From: JABSOG01 sp047617105
Lineage (GTDB): Bacteria > Pseudomonadota > Gammaproteobacteria > Enterobacterales > Alteromonadaceae
Direction: 5' to 3'
Length of the DNA stretch: 64,000 bases
NCBI GenBank assembly: GCA_047617105.1
Contig: JBLGCB010000002.1
Coordinates: 23,791 to 87,790, forward strand
Part shown: positions 1 to 10,000 of the stretch, one piece after another
Position numbering within the stretch: the first letter of the stretch is position 1
Layout: each line of letters begins with the position of its first letter
Program-made: the position numbers and the translations under genes
The notes under the pieces: generated by a model
Database searches by the model: none
Told to the model about the DNA's origin: nothing
The model's input: the letters and a program-made list of their open reading frames with translations, nothing else

Positions 1-819
1 GCCTGTGATATCAAAGGCGCAGCAGCGTGTATGTTATCAGCCGTCAGCAAGACCGACGGTGATGTCGCATTGCTATTTTCTTCTGATGAAGAACATGGTT
101 CGAGCAAGGCCATCAAGTCTTTTTTGAGTCAATTGGCTGAAGTCGGCAACTTCAAAAAAGTCATTGTCGCCGAACCCACGATGGCCCAAGCAACCCTAGC
201 CCATCGCGGTATCATGTCTGCTAAGGGTTATTTTAGCGGTATTTCTGGTCATGCTTCAGAAGCCAGAGCGTTTAAAGACAGCGCCGTGCATAAAGCAGGC
301 AAATGGATGGCATCAGCACTGGATTGGGTTGAACAACAAACCCACAGCTTTGACAGCCTCAGCGGTTTGCCGTTTAACATTGGCAAAATTGATGGCGGTA
401 TCAAAGCCAACATGATCGCCGCCGATTGTGAACTGGCTTTTGGTTATCGACCCTTGCCGGGGCAAAATGCTGAACTGTTACTGGCTGAGTTACAACAACT
501 CGGTGGTGACGATTGTAAACTGGTGGCAGGTTTTCAGGGTCCAACCCTACCCGCTGCCAATCAAGATTTTGCCACTGCCATCGATAATGCTCAAGAACTG
601 GCCCAATCGTGCGGTTTACCGATTGGCCAAGCAGTCAATTTTTGGACTGAAGCGAGTTTGTTTTCACAAGCCGGTTGCGCGACTTTGGTTTTTGGACCAG
701 GTAATATCGCCCAGGCACATACTGCCGATGAATGGGTAGCACTGGAACAGTTACAGCAAGTTGAGCAGTGTTATTGTAATATCCTCTCGGGCGCTGCTCT
801 GTCAGGCTTAGAAGGATAA
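1..819 (+). CDS. argE: Acetylornithine deacetylase, 3' part (N-terminus outside window)
   Basis: The reading frame is open from base 1, so the gene begins upstream of the window. The first codons read ACDIKGAA, matching the metal-ligand Asp region of M20-family ArgE (family motif around D-x-K-G), and SSDEEHGS follows with the catalytic/metal Glu pair. A central segment (about residues 50-150 of the visible part) fits the M20 dimerisation domain, and the end carries the FGPG-x5-AHTADEW motif with the last metal-binding His. ArgE removes acetate from N-acetylornithine to give ornithine in the cytoplasm. It is the first visible gene of an argE-argB-argC-argH unit; the next gene follows after 12 nt. 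The M20 family also contains DapE and succinyl-lysine relatives, but the arg neighbours settle the assignment. Confidence 0.9.
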   Translation, partial: ACDIKGAAACMLSAVSKTDGDVALLFSSDEEHGSSKAIKSFLSQLAEVGNFKKVIVAEPTMAQATLAHRGIMSAKGYFSGISGHASEARAFKDSAVHKAGKWMASALDWVEQQTHSFDSLSGLPFNIGKIDGGIKANMIAADCELAFGYRPLPGQNAELLLAELQQLGGDDCKLVAGFQGPTLPAANQDFATAIDNAQELAQSCGLPIGQAVNFWTEASLFSQAGCATLVFGPGNIAQAHTADEWVALEQLQQVEQCYCNILSGAALSGLEG

Positions 820-831
820 AAGGAAAAAGTG

Positions 832-2160
832 ATGAAAACGAATCAACCCAAAGTCAAAGAGACCATTATTCAATTGTTGTCTAACCTGGGTAACCCTCAG
901 GAAATTGACCAATATATGAAGCGTTTCGTCAACGCGGGTCAGGCGCATTTTGCGGTGATCAAAGTGGGTGGTGCGGTACTCGACAACGATTTAGACAACC
1001 TGTGTTCATCACTGGCCTTTCTCGAACAAATCGGCTTATTCCCCATCGTGGTTCACGGTGCCGGGCCACAGTTAAGCAAAAACCTCGAGGCAGGCAATAT
1101 CGAGTGCCAATTTATTGAAGGACAAAGAGTCACCTCGGCGGCAGTATTAAGAGTCGCCAAGAAAACCTTTATTCAGCAAAATCTTAAATTAGCCAACAAA
1201 TTGCAGGCAATGGGGGTGAAAACGGCGTCAATTACCTCCGGCGTGTTTGGTGCGACATTAACCACCAATACCGAGCTTGGTTATGTCGGTGAAGTCAATA
1301 ACATCGACTTAGAGCCGATTAATGCCGCCATTGATAGCGGTGCTATCCCCATTCTATCTTCACTGGCTGAAACAGATACCGGCCAATACCTTAACGTTAA
1401 CGCCGATATCGCCACCAATCAGCTGGCTATCGCGTTAAAACCCTACAAAATTATCTTTTTGACTGAAACCGGAGGATTGCTCAATGAAGATGGCAAAATT
1501 ATCTCCTCGGTCAATCTGGCCACCGATTACGATAGCCTGATGATGCAAGACTGGCTCAAAGGCGGCATGAAGCTTAAGATTCAGCAAGTGGCCGATATTC
1601 TTAGCCAACTGCCCGCCACCGCCTCAGTATCTATCACCACCCCAGCGCATCTGGCCAAGGAACTCTTTACCCACAAAGGTTCTGGCACCCTGCTGCGTAA
1701 AGGTGAAGCAATATTCACTCATGTGGATAGTAAAAGCATCGAAAAACAACGATTGTCACATTTACTCGAATCAGGTTTTGATAAAGTATTAGACCTCGAT
1801 TACTTCGAAAAAGCCCATATCCACAAATCCTATATTACCGGCTGTTACCGCGCCGCAGCGCTGATCACCTTACCTGAGGATGTGCCTAAAGATATTCCAT
1901 TTCTCGACAAGTTTGTCGTTGCCGACGATGCCAAAGGCGAAGGTCTGGGTAAAACCGTGTGGCGTAAACTGGTTGAAGATAACCCCAAATTGTTCTGGCG
2001 CTGTCGCCCTGACAATACCATTAACGGCTTTTACTTTAAGCAATCCACCGGTTGTTATAAAACCGATGAGTGGACAGTATTTTGGTATGGGGTCAGTGAT
2101 TATAAACAAATCGCTGAATGCATCGACTACGCCCTAAGTAAACCGGCGACATTGAACTAG
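832..2160 (+). CDS. argB: Bifunctional acetylglutamate kinase / N-acetylglutamate synthase (NAGK-GNAT fusion)
   Basis: 442 aa, far longer than ordinary ArgB (about 260-300 aa). Residues about 30-290 are an amino-acid-kinase fold: the KVGGAVL nucleotide loop, HGAGPQL glutamate-binding loop, and the NVNADIATNQLA and KLKIQQV regions. Residues about 300-440 form a DUF619-type GNAT acetyltransferase domain, with GEGLGKTVW as the acetyl-CoA loop and WRCRPDN further on. This is the arrangement described for the Xanthomonas NAGS/K and vertebrate-type NAGS enzymes, so one protein probably catalyses both the first acetylation of glutamate and its phosphorylation. An ATG at 832 directly follows a GTG at 829; I chose ATG because AAGGA lies 7 nt before it. 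Xanthomonas-type enzymes are arginine-inhibited; that is family knowledge, not visible here. Confidence 0.88.
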   Translation: MKTNQPKVKETIIQLLSNLGNPQEIDQYMKRFVNAGQAHFAVIKVGGAVLDNDLDNLCSSLAFLEQIGLFPIVVHGAGPQLSKNLEAGNIECQFIEGQRVTSAAVLRVAKKTFIQQNLKLANKLQAMGVKTASITSGVFGATLTTNTELGYVGEVNNIDLEPINAAIDSGAIPILSSLAETDTGQYLNVNADIATNQLAIALKPYKIIFLTETGGLLNEDGKIISSVNLATDYDSLMMQDWLKGGMKLKIQQVADILSQLPATASVSITTPAHLAKELFTHKGSGTLLRKGEAIFTHVDSKSIEKQRLSHLLESGFDKVLDLDYFEKAHIHKSYITGCYRAAALITLPEDVPKDIPFLDKFVVADDAKGEGLGKTVWRKLVEDNPKLFWRCRPDNTINGFYFKQSTGCYKTDEWTVFWYGVSDYKQIAECIDYALSKPATLN

Positions 2161-2172
2161 TAGGTAAAATAG

Positions 2173-3156
2173 ATGACAAACAAATACACATTAGGGATCG
2201 TCGGTGCCCGAGGATACGTAGGCAAAGAGTTGCTCGCCTTAATTGCGTCACACCCACAAATTGAGGTGAGCTGGATAAGCTCACGCCAACTCAAAGGTCA
2301 ATCGGCCAAAGAACTGGTCGACGCGTTGGCCGATATCACCGTAGAAGACTTATCACCACAACAAGTGGCGGCGAAACAAAGTGATATCGTGGTGCTGGCC
2401 TTACCCAATGGCCTGGCTGCGCCTTTTGTCGCGGCATTAGCAGATGTACCGCAGACTGATCTACCACAGACTAAAGTGATCATCGACTTATCTGCCGATT
2501 ATCGATTTGACCCAAACTGGACCTATTCGCTGCCAGAATTGGATGTTATAGAACCGTTCACTGCAAAAGCAGGCGCGGTGAAAATCAGCAACCCCGGTTG
2601 TTACGCCACCGCCATGCAATTGGCAATTGCACCACTCAAAGACCGCATTGTTGCCAGACCCAACTGCTTTGGCGTCTCTGGTTATAGCGGTGCAGGCACC
2701 AAACCTTGCGCCAACAACGATCCAGAAAACCTCAGCAATAACCTGATTGGTTACGGTTTGGTCGAACATATCCATGAACAAGAAGTCAGCGCCCGAATGC
2801 AGCAAGGTGTGTCATTTTCGCCTCATGTGGCAGAGTTTTTTCGCGGTATCAACATGACCATTCAGTTTGAATTTGACCAGCCACAAAACTCGGCAGATTT
2901 GCTGGCGCTGTTTAACGACTTTTATGCCAACCAGCCATTTGTCTCGGCGCAACAGGCTGTGCCGACCATCAAGCAAATCGTCAACACACCAAACTGCTTA
3001 ATCGGTGGTTTTAGCGTCAGCAGCGACGGCTTACGGGCCACCATCATCAGTTGCCTAGATAACTTAACCAAAGGTGCCGCCACTCAGGCATTACAAAATA
3101 TCAACCTAGCGTTAGCTTTACCATCAACGACAGGTATCACAGGAGAGAGAGCATGA
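2173..3156 (+). CDS. argC: N-acetyl-gamma-glutamyl-phosphate reductase
   Basis: 327 aa. The N-terminal NADP-binding motif GARGYVGKELL is followed by the catalytic segment NPGCYATAMQL (Cys at about residue 140). The C-terminal half has the substrate-binding RGINMTI region typical of ArgC. It reduces N-acetylglutamyl phosphate to the semialdehyde, the third step of arginine synthesis, in the cytoplasm. AGGT lies upstream of the ATG. The stop overlaps the start of argH (ATGA at 3153-3156), so the two are translationally coupled. The overall character resembles the Xanthomonas-type enzyme, in line with the fused upstream kinase. Confidence 0.92.
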   Translation: MTNKYTLGIVGARGYVGKELLALIASHPQIEVSWISSRQLKGQSAKELVDALADITVEDLSPQQVAAKQSDIVVLALPNGLAAPFVAALADVPQTDLPQTKVIIDLSADYRFDPNWTYSLPELDVIEPFTAKAGAVKISNPGCYATAMQLAIAPLKDRIVARPNCFGVSGYSGAGTKPCANNDPENLSNNLIGYGLVEHIHEQEVSARMQQGVSFSPHVAEFFRGINMTIQFEFDQPQNSADLLALFNDFYANQPFVSAQQAVPTIKQIVNTPNCLIGGFSVSSDGLRATIISCLDNLTKGAATQALQNINLALALPSTTGITGERA

Positions 3157-4451
3157 GCGCAGCACCCATTTGGCAAAAAAACAGCCAGAGCACCATAGAT
3201 GAAACCATCATGGACTTTATGGCCGGTGAAGACATCATTCTCGACCAGCAACTGATTCAATACGATATTCAAGCCAGTAAGGCCCATGTCAATGGCTTGC
3301 AGTCAGTTAAAATTCTCGGAGCGGAAGAAGCCAGCCAACTGATCAGCCAGCTTGACCAATTACAAGTTGAATTAAATGAAGGCAAGTTCGTACTCGACAA
3401 CCGCTTTGAAGACTGTCATTCGGCGATTGAGTTCTACTTGGTAGAGAAGCTCGGCGAACTGGGGAAAAAAGTCCATACCGGGCGTTCGCGTAACGATCAG
3501 ATCCTGGTCGCCACCCGACTTTATCTTAAAGCGTCATTACAGACGGCGATTGCGCATACCAAAGATTCTGTTAACGCCTGCCTTGACCAGGCAAAAGCCG
3601 GTGAAAGCATTGCGATGCCAGGTTACACCCATATGCAACGGGCAGTGCCTTCCACCGCTGGCATGTGGTTCGCCGGTTTTGCCGAAGGTATGATTGACAA
3701 CTTAATCACCTTAAACTCAACCCTGACGCTGATTGATGCTAACCCGCTTGGTACTGCCGCCGGTTACGGGGTTAACCTACCATTAGATCGAGGTTTAACC
3801 ACCAAAGAACTTGAATTCAGCCGAATGCAAATCAACCCAATTTACGCCCAAAACAGCCGGGGTAAATTTGAAGTGGCGATGATGTCGGCATTATCACAAT
3901 GTATGCTTGATATTCGTCGATATTGCTGGGATTTATCATTATTCACCACCCAAGAATTTGACTTCGTTAGCCTGCCAGATGAAATGACCACTGGCAGTTC
4001 AATTATGCCCAACAAACGTAACCCAGATTTGGTCGAACTGATGCGTGCCAGCTATGCCCCGGTGCAAGCGGCGATGATCGAACTGCAATCGCTGTTATCT
4101 TTGCCATCTGGCTACCAGCGTGACCTGCAATTGACCAAAGGCCCAGTATTACGCGCAGTGAAAACCGCATTGCAAACCATGATGCTGTTCCCACAGTTGG
4201 TGAAAGGCACCACATTTAAAACCAAAGAACTGAACGAAGCGATTGATACGCCGATGTATGCCACTGATTTGGCGGTTGAACTGAGTGCTAACGGAATGCC
4301 GTTTAGAGATGCTTATCAGCAGGTAGTTGAGCGTTATTCAGAGTTGGGTGACCGAACGCCAGCACAAAGTGTTGAAGCTCGAACTTCACCAGGTGCTTGT
4401 GCTGATTTACGTTTGTGTTGTTTGCGTAAGCGGTTTGAAGCGTTAAGCTAG
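3153..4451 (+). CDS. argH: Argininosuccinate lyase
   Basis: 432 aa, slightly shorter than the usual 455-460. It carries the fumarase/aspartase superfamily signature GSSIMPNKRNPD (about residues 283-294), the VHTGRSRNDQ motif with the substrate-binding Arg/Asn near residue 110, and the catalytic-His loop GYTHMQRA. It splits argininosuccinate into arginine and fumarate. The start codon overlaps the argC stop. The C-terminal tail (after about residue 405) is short, which fits the shorter lyase type found beside NAGS/K fusions. It is the last gene of the visible operon; a compact hairpin follows the stop within 7 nt. Confidence 0.93.
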   Translation: MSAAPIWQKNSQSTIDETIMDFMAGEDIILDQQLIQYDIQASKAHVNGLQSVKILGAEEASQLISQLDQLQVELNEGKFVLDNRFEDCHSAIEFYLVEKLGELGKKVHTGRSRNDQILVATRLYLKASLQTAIAHTKDSVNACLDQAKAGESIAMPGYTHMQRAVPSTAGMWFAGFAEGMIDNLITLNSTLTLIDANPLGTAAGYGVNLPLDRGLTTKELEFSRMQINPIYAQNSRGKFEVAMMSALSQCMLDIRRYCWDLSLFTTQEFDFVSLPDEMTTGSSIMPNKRNPDLVELMRASYAPVQAAMIELQSLLSLPSGYQRDLQLTKGPVLRAVKTALQTMMLFPQLVKGTTFKTKELNEAIDTPMYATDLAVELSANGMPFRDAYQQVVERYSELGDRTPAQSVEARTSPGACADLRLCCLRKRFEALS

Positions 4452-4457
4452 ACTGTT

Positions 4458-4476
4458 GGGTGCGCCATGCGCACCC
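4458..4476. terminator. Perfect 8-bp hairpin after argH
   Basis: GGGTGCGC-cat-GCGCACCC forms an 8-bp GC-rich stem with a 3-nt loop immediately after the argH stop. There is no T-tract, so it may be a weak or bidirectional terminator between convergent genes or, equally likely, a solo copy of a REP-like palindrome; similar GGGTGC-type ends bound the MITE at 43810. Confidence 0.4.
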
Positions 4477-4610
4477 TACTGATTCCCCTTGAGGAAAACT
4501 GCCACTTCACTTTCAAAAGCCTGCTCAGAAGCCATGATTTTCACCGCACTTAGCGCGGCGATGGCGATAAGCGCTGCTATCACCAAGTTTTTATTTACTT
4601 TAATACCCAT
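4476..4610 (-). CDS. Small single-TM protein, 44 aa, unknown function
   Basis: A complete short reading frame (ATG at 4610, TAG at 4476). It begins MGIKVNKN, followed by an Ala/Ile/Leu-rich segment at about residues 9-27 that would make one membrane helix or an uncleaved signal anchor, then a soluble acidic tail. GGAG lies 10 nt upstream of the ATG. It is convergent with argH and its stop abuts the hairpin at 4458-4476. I do not recognise the family. The hydrophobic profile and the ribosome site argue for a real gene; its size leaves room for chance. Confidence 0.45.
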   Translation of the reverse strand: MGIKVNKNLVIAALIAIAALSAVKIMASEQAFESEVAVFLKGNQ

Positions 4611-4656
4611 AGTCTACTATCTCCATTTTCCATCCATACAACCTACCTAGTTATCG

Positions 4657-4801
4657 TCCAGAAACTCACATCCATGTGAGATTTCTGGAGCAAGCTACGT
4701 TCAAGCAAGTGGAACTTCGCTTACTTTTCAACGAGTTGAAAAGGCGGCACATCCGTGTACCGCATAGCCAGTGCCCTGAAACTGCGTTTCAAGACGGGCA
4801 C
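4657..4801. repeat. Cluster of consecutive hairpins
   Basis: At least four inverted repeats follow one another in 145 nt: 4657-4690 (TCCAGAAA...TTTCTGGA around CACATCCATGTG), 4724-4743 (CTTTTCAAC-ga-GTTGAAAAG, perfect 9 bp), about 4743-4764 (CGGcACA-tccg-TGTaCCG) and 4771-4801 (GTGCCC...GGGCAC with inner GAAAC-tgc-GTTTC). Two loops share the CATCC(A/G)TG form, also seen at 45058-45075. This may be a mobile foldback element or a structured transcript; no gene lies in it. Confidence 0.5.
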
Positions 4802-5086
4802 TACCTAACAGCAAATCCGAAATACTCATCAACAAGCTGCGCCAATCTATAGACTTATCATAACTGGCCAATGGCCGATTAAGTTAGCACAGTACTGACA
4901 AAATCTATCACAAACCAGACATAATGATGCTACAGCGCCGCTATGACGGGGTTTTATGCTTTCACTGTTGTTTTAAAACCTCGTCCCGTGACGCAGAATT
5001 ACGTCCTTCGCTGCCCATTCGGTACCATAAAAACAAACTGCTTGCACGATGGCACAACTGCGTTTAAAGTGAGAGTGGTGGCGCTA

Positions 5087-5425
5087 ATGACAGAGACAAC
5101 AGTGACAGCAAAACAATTTATCAGTTTTGAAACTGTGTCGGCGATTCTATTTAGTTTGTTTATTGGGGTCTGTGCATGGGCATGGTCAAGTGTGGATGAT
5201 CGTTTTGAAAAAGTTGATCAGCGTTTTGAAAAAGTCGATCAACGTTTTGAAAAAGTCGAATCCAAACAGGATGCGATGATGGTGATGCTGACCAGAATCG
5301 AAGCCCAAATGGCGACCAAAGACGATATTATAAAAATTCATGAACGTATTTCAACCAACGAAAAAAACATTGGTATTATTAGTGCGAAAGTAGATCTGCT
5401 GATAGACAAAATGGCCGCCAATTAA
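5087..5425 (+). CDS. Small membrane-anchored coiled-coil protein
   Basis: I take the ATG at 5087 (112 aa) rather than the upstream in-frame ATG at 4943, because the intervening residues have no protein-like character and the membrane segment then sits near the N-terminus. Residues about 18-37 are a hydrophobic helix. From residue 40 a 7-residue unit (RFEKVDQ-like) is repeated three times, encoded by a 21-bp DNA repeat, and leads into a coiled coil with heptad spacing to the end. It resembles small DUF-type anchored coiled-coil proteins, sometimes phage- or envelope-related, but I assign no function. It is convergent with the ABC exporter gene, 21 nt away. Confidence 0.6.
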   Translation: MTETTVTAKQFISFETVSAILFSLFIGVCAWAWSSVDDRFEKVDQRFEKVDQRFEKVESKQDAMMVMLTRIEAQMATKDDIIKIHERISTNEKNIGIISAKVDLLIDKMAAN

Positions 5426-5446
5426 ACGGCCATAAACCGCTCCCCA

Positions 5447-7078
5447 CTAAGCAAACAACCTCTCTTCCCCCACATCAAACGCATAAATCTGGCCGCAATC
5501 AAGTTTATAAAGCCGGTCAGCGGCGTCAAAGTAATGGTCATCATGGCTGATGGCAATCACGGTTTTGCCAGCCCGTTTTAACTCAGGCAATATCTGACGA
5601 TAAAACACCTCTCGAAATACCGGGTCCTGGTCTGCCGCCCATTCATCAAGCAGCAATACCTGACGGTCTTCCATATATAACAGCAATAAGGCCAGTCGTT
5701 TTCTTTGTCCTTGCGATAACGAAGTGGTCGATAACCGCCCCTCGTTGACCGAGACTTTATGGTCGATGGCAAGGCGTTTAAGGTAGTGCTCAACCTTGGC
5801 GTCATCAACGCTGTTATCTGTGCCAATCACATCGGTGAACAAAAAGAAGTTGGCAAAGATGGCCGAAAAACAATGGCGCAAGTCATCAACATTATCTGCC
5901 GTCACGGTTTGGTGGTTTAACCTCACCTCACCTGAGGTCGGTAAATATAATCCGGTGAGTAATTTGGCCAAGGTGGATTTTCCGCTACCATTACCACCCA
6001 CAATAAATATCAACTCTCCGGCATACACTTCAAAATCAACCGGACCAAGCACAAAACCCGGTTCATCATTTTGCGCGGGATATTGATAAGCCGCAGCCTT
6101 TAAGCTGAGCGATTTAAAGTTCACTATCGATTGCACATGCATCGGTTTACTCTGGTCATTGTCAGTCAGTTGCAACCGATTAATCGCCGCCAAGGCGACA
6201 TTGCCGCGGATCACCGCTGGAATACTGTCGAGCACCATCGACAGCGGGGTGCGCAAGAACATCAGCGCCAAGATATAACCCACCACAATCTCTTGACCAA
6301 TAGAGGGCAGGATCACGCCACAGTAGAAAATCACCCCGACTAAGATAAACACCAACATGGTAGTCCAGTTAAGGTTGATGGCCCATAATACTTCCGCTTT
6401 CACCGACTCTTCACTAGAGGCTTTGGCGGTCGGTATAAACTGTTGATCAAACAAAAAGCGCCGCCGATTTGGATTAAGAGCCAGTTCATTACGCCCCTCA
6501 ACCACCGCTTGGTATTGGCTAAACAAACGGTCATCCAGTTGCCTAACTTTGGTCAACATCAAGGTCAAACGGTCACTGAGTTTGGCATCAGTCCACACCC
6601 CCAGCACCACCACAAAACTAACAAAAGTGAACAGCAATGGCGATAACCAACACAGGTAGATTAAACCCGCCGCCAGCAATAAACCGTTATAAAGAGCCAC
6701 TGGCAACTGTTTGGTGGCGTTAGATACCGCAGTCACATCCCGGTTAAGCACGTTATAAATCGCGGTGGCACCGAGTTGTTCTTGACGTTCGATTGAGGTA
6801 TTTAATATTCGATTGACCAGTTTTTTGCGCAACTGGTAAACCATGTTACAACCGATTTTCACCAATGCGACTTGCGAGAAAATACTGCTGACCAACAGCA
6901 GCAGCAACAAACCACTATAGGCCAGTACGGTGGTGCTGATGTCCTGCAAACCATTTTTTAGCGCATGATTAATGCCTGCAATAATGGCAATACCAGCACT
7001 GGCACTAATGGCGCTGGCAAAAATCGCCATCGCCACGCCCGACTTCGCTTGGCTCAATAATTGTTTGGTGATGTTCAT
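5447..7078 (-). CDS. Cyclic-peptide/siderophore-type ABC exporter (SyrD/PvdE-like)
   Basis: 543 aa with a fused membrane domain (about six helices, residues 15-300) and an ATPase domain. Walker A is GGNGSGKST (about residue 362), the signature is SLSQGQRKRL and Walker B runs into the LLLDEWAADQDP form that is characteristic of the SyrD/PvdE half-transporters associated with NRPS clusters. It probably moves the finished or immature peptide siderophore across the inner membrane. Its ATG overlaps the stop of the terminal NRPS gene (ATGA), so it is the last gene of the biosynthetic operon. The partner periplasmic maturation enzymes known for pyoverdine are not in the window. Confidence 0.88.
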   Translation of the reverse strand: MNITKQLLSQAKSGVAMAIFASAISASAGIAIIAGINHALKNGLQDISTTVLAYSGLLLLLLVSSIFSQVALVKIGCNMVYQLRKKLVNRILNTSIERQEQLGATAIYNVLNRDVTAVSNATKQLPVALYNGLLLAAGLIYLCWLSPLLFTFVSFVVVLGVWTDAKLSDRLTLMLTKVRQLDDRLFSQYQAVVEGRNELALNPNRRRFLFDQQFIPTAKASSEESVKAEVLWAINLNWTTMLVFILVGVIFYCGVILPSIGQEIVVGYILALMFLRTPLSMVLDSIPAVIRGNVALAAINRLQLTDNDQSKPMHVQSIVNFKSLSLKAAAYQYPAQNDEPGFVLGPVDFEVYAGELIFIVGGNGSGKSTLAKLLTGLYLPTSGEVRLNHQTVTADNVDDLRHCFSAIFANFFLFTDVIGTDNSVDDAKVEHYLKRLAIDHKVSVNEGRLSTTSLSQGQRKRLALLLLYMEDRQVLLLDEWAADQDPVFREVFYRQILPELKRAGKTVIAISHDDHYFDAADRLYKLDCGQIYAFDVGEERLFA

Positions 7079-10000
7079 GATTCTGCTTTTTCCTTTTTAA
7101 AAACCACTTTTTCTACGCTCAACTGTTCAATGTTTTGTTGCAACTGAGCGGCCAATTGAGGATGGTTCAATATGGCGTAGTGATCAGCATCAATGGTCCA
7201 ACTTTGTATCAGCACACTTGAATGCGCTTGCCAAATTTGCGGCGGTGAAACAAAACCATTGCCTCGCCAAAGCCATATCGGGTTATCGATGACTGGCGTG
7301 GCAGCTTGATACAACTGTTGTTTGAATTGCCAACGTTGCATCATCCGTTGCTCTATATCCTCAGCCGATGTTTGATCAACAAGGTTATTTATCTGCGGGT
7401 GACGTAATAATTGCTGCATAGCCTGTTGATAATTGCCACCCAGATTACTGCTGATGAGTTCGACCTGTTCGGACGATAGTCCAATCTGCTCTAGGGCGAT
7501 ATAGTCATTAAAATCTTCAATCAGCTGCTGCGCATCATCCGTCACCGTCAGTGTTTGCGCCAAATCAAAATCAATAATGGCCACTGCACTAATGGTAAAA
7601 CCCAGTGCCTTCATCCGTTTTGCCATCAATACCATCAATTTACCGCCCAAACTCCAACCAGTAAGGATCAGCGGTTTTGATTTTAACGGCAACAGTTGTT
7701 CAATATAATCATCGACGATAGTGTCAATATCGCCGAGTTTGGCCGATAGCCATAATTGCGAGTCAGCGGTGATACCAACAATATCCACCACATGTGATAA
7801 GTTAGCAATCAAGCCCTGATGGTAATTAAAATGCCCAGTATGCGAGTGCATCAACACCATGGTGTGTTTGCTGTTGGCTTGGGCCAAGGGGATCAGCCGT
7901 GGGTTTGAAGTGTTTTTATGTTGTAAATTCCCTTGTAAATAGTGAGCCAAAGCGCGAATGGTTTTATAATGAAACAAACAATCATTGGCCAGCTCGCAGC
8001 CCAATTGTTGACGAATTTTGCCAATCACCTTTATTGCCGCCAGTGAATGACCACCAAGCGCGAAAAAATCATCCATCACGCTGATATGATGGTTTTGCAG
8101 TACCTGCTGCCAAATGGCCAACAGTTGCTTTTCAAGACTATTTTTTGGCGTCACCAGCACTTGCGGCTGTTGCGCTTGTTCAAGCAGCTTGTGGCGATCA
8201 ATTTTACCATTGGCATTCAGCGCAAACTGATGCAGCTGAACAATACTGTTGGGGATCATGTAATGGGGCAAACGCTGTTTTAAATAGTCGAGCAGCCCCT
8301 GTTGACTGACCTCTTTACCCTTAACCGCAATCACAAAGGCCAGCAGTTTGACCATATCTGAATTCTTGTCGACCAGTACATGGGCCTGAGCAACATCTGG
8401 GTGTCCACTCAACTGACATTGAATCTCATCCAGTTCTACCCTGAATCCACGAATTTTGACCTGATGGTCACGTCGACCGACAATTTCAATACTGTTATCG
8501 CCATGGCGTACGGCCAAATCGCCAGTTCGATACATCACCCCTGTACCAAAAGGATTGTTAACAAAAACCTCACTGGTGCGTTTACTGTCATTAAGGTAAC
8601 CCCGACTCACGCTAGAACCCGCAATCACCAGTTCTCCGCATTGTCCGCTCACTGTGGCTTGCTGATGATTATCCAACAGATAAATTTGGCTATCGCCAAT
8701 GGCGGTGGTCAATCGGCTGCTTGGTGTTAATAAATCGACTTCACCATACAATACTCCGACCGTGGTTTCGGTCGGACCATAATGGTTGTAGATTCGACAC
8801 CCAGACCCGGCTGTCAGCTTAGTCAGCTGTTGTAACAACGAATGGCTTATCGGCTCTCCTCCCAATACCAACACTTGAGTCGGCAGCTTAGCCTTTAAAA
8901 CCGCAATATCTGAACATAACAGCGCTTCAAGATGCGATGGCACAATTTTGAGGCAATCGAGCGGCGGCAGCTCATCTTTATCGAGTAAAATCACGCAACT
9001 GGCGGTCAACCAGCCGGGGAATAACATAGTATTGCCCAAATCGGCCACCAAGGTCGAAATCAAGCCATAATTGCCTTGCTGCGGTAACGCCAGTTGTTCA
9101 ATCACACTCTGGCTATAATGCATCAGTTGTTGATGTTCAACTTGCACCCCTTTAGGCTGACCTGTCGAACCCGAGGTATATAACACATAGGCCAGCTGAT
9201 TTAGTGCAATGGTCACCGGGGTAAATGTGGCTACGGTTTGCTGCAATTGCGCTACAGTAACGATTTGATTAGCGACTAAAGCGGCATTGTCACTCACCAC
9301 CTCTTCACTTACCAAGACCAATGGATTGGCATCATTGATGATTTGTTGTAACCGCGCTTGCGGTTGTTCAACATCTAACGGTAAATAGGCTGCGCCCGTT
9401 TTTAATATTGCCAGTAAAATAATCAACGATTGGGCACCACGTGGCAGACACAATGCCACAATTTGTTCTTTACCCGCGCCTGCTTGTTGTAACACTCCGG
9501 CGTATTGGTTGCTCAGCTGATCGAGTTGTTGGTAGCTGTAATGAATGTCGCCATCGGTTAACGCCCTATGGTTAGGGAACGCCTGTGCTTGCATAGAAAA
9601 CAGCTCAACAAAGTTATCTTTAATGGCCAACTCAGTCACCGCCTGAGGATGTTCATCGGCCAACCAGCAATTGTGCTGTTGTATCGGTTGATTGGGCTGC
9701 GCCAAAACTGCGGCCAACAAAATCAGGTAGCGTTGTGATAACCGCTGCATCGCTTGCTGTTGGTAACGGGCACTGTTGTAGCACAATGTCAGTCCGGCAG
9801 CTCCCTGTGCTGTGCAGCTATAATGCATCAATAGCGGACAATGGCTGACCAAACCACCACTTTGCATCTGTGCTTGTTGCGCCTGCTGATGCCAATAAAA
9901 TCCGGCATGGCAGCGACTATCAATGGCGCTAACATATTCCTGATATTCAAGCATCTCAGTCAATAACGCGCTGCTGCCCAAGCAGGCGCTTGGTAAATCA

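Noticed and set aside
4943..5086. N-terminal extension of the coiled-coil protein
   Set aside because: The 48 extra residues look like translated intergenic DNA and would move the membrane helix away from the N-terminus.
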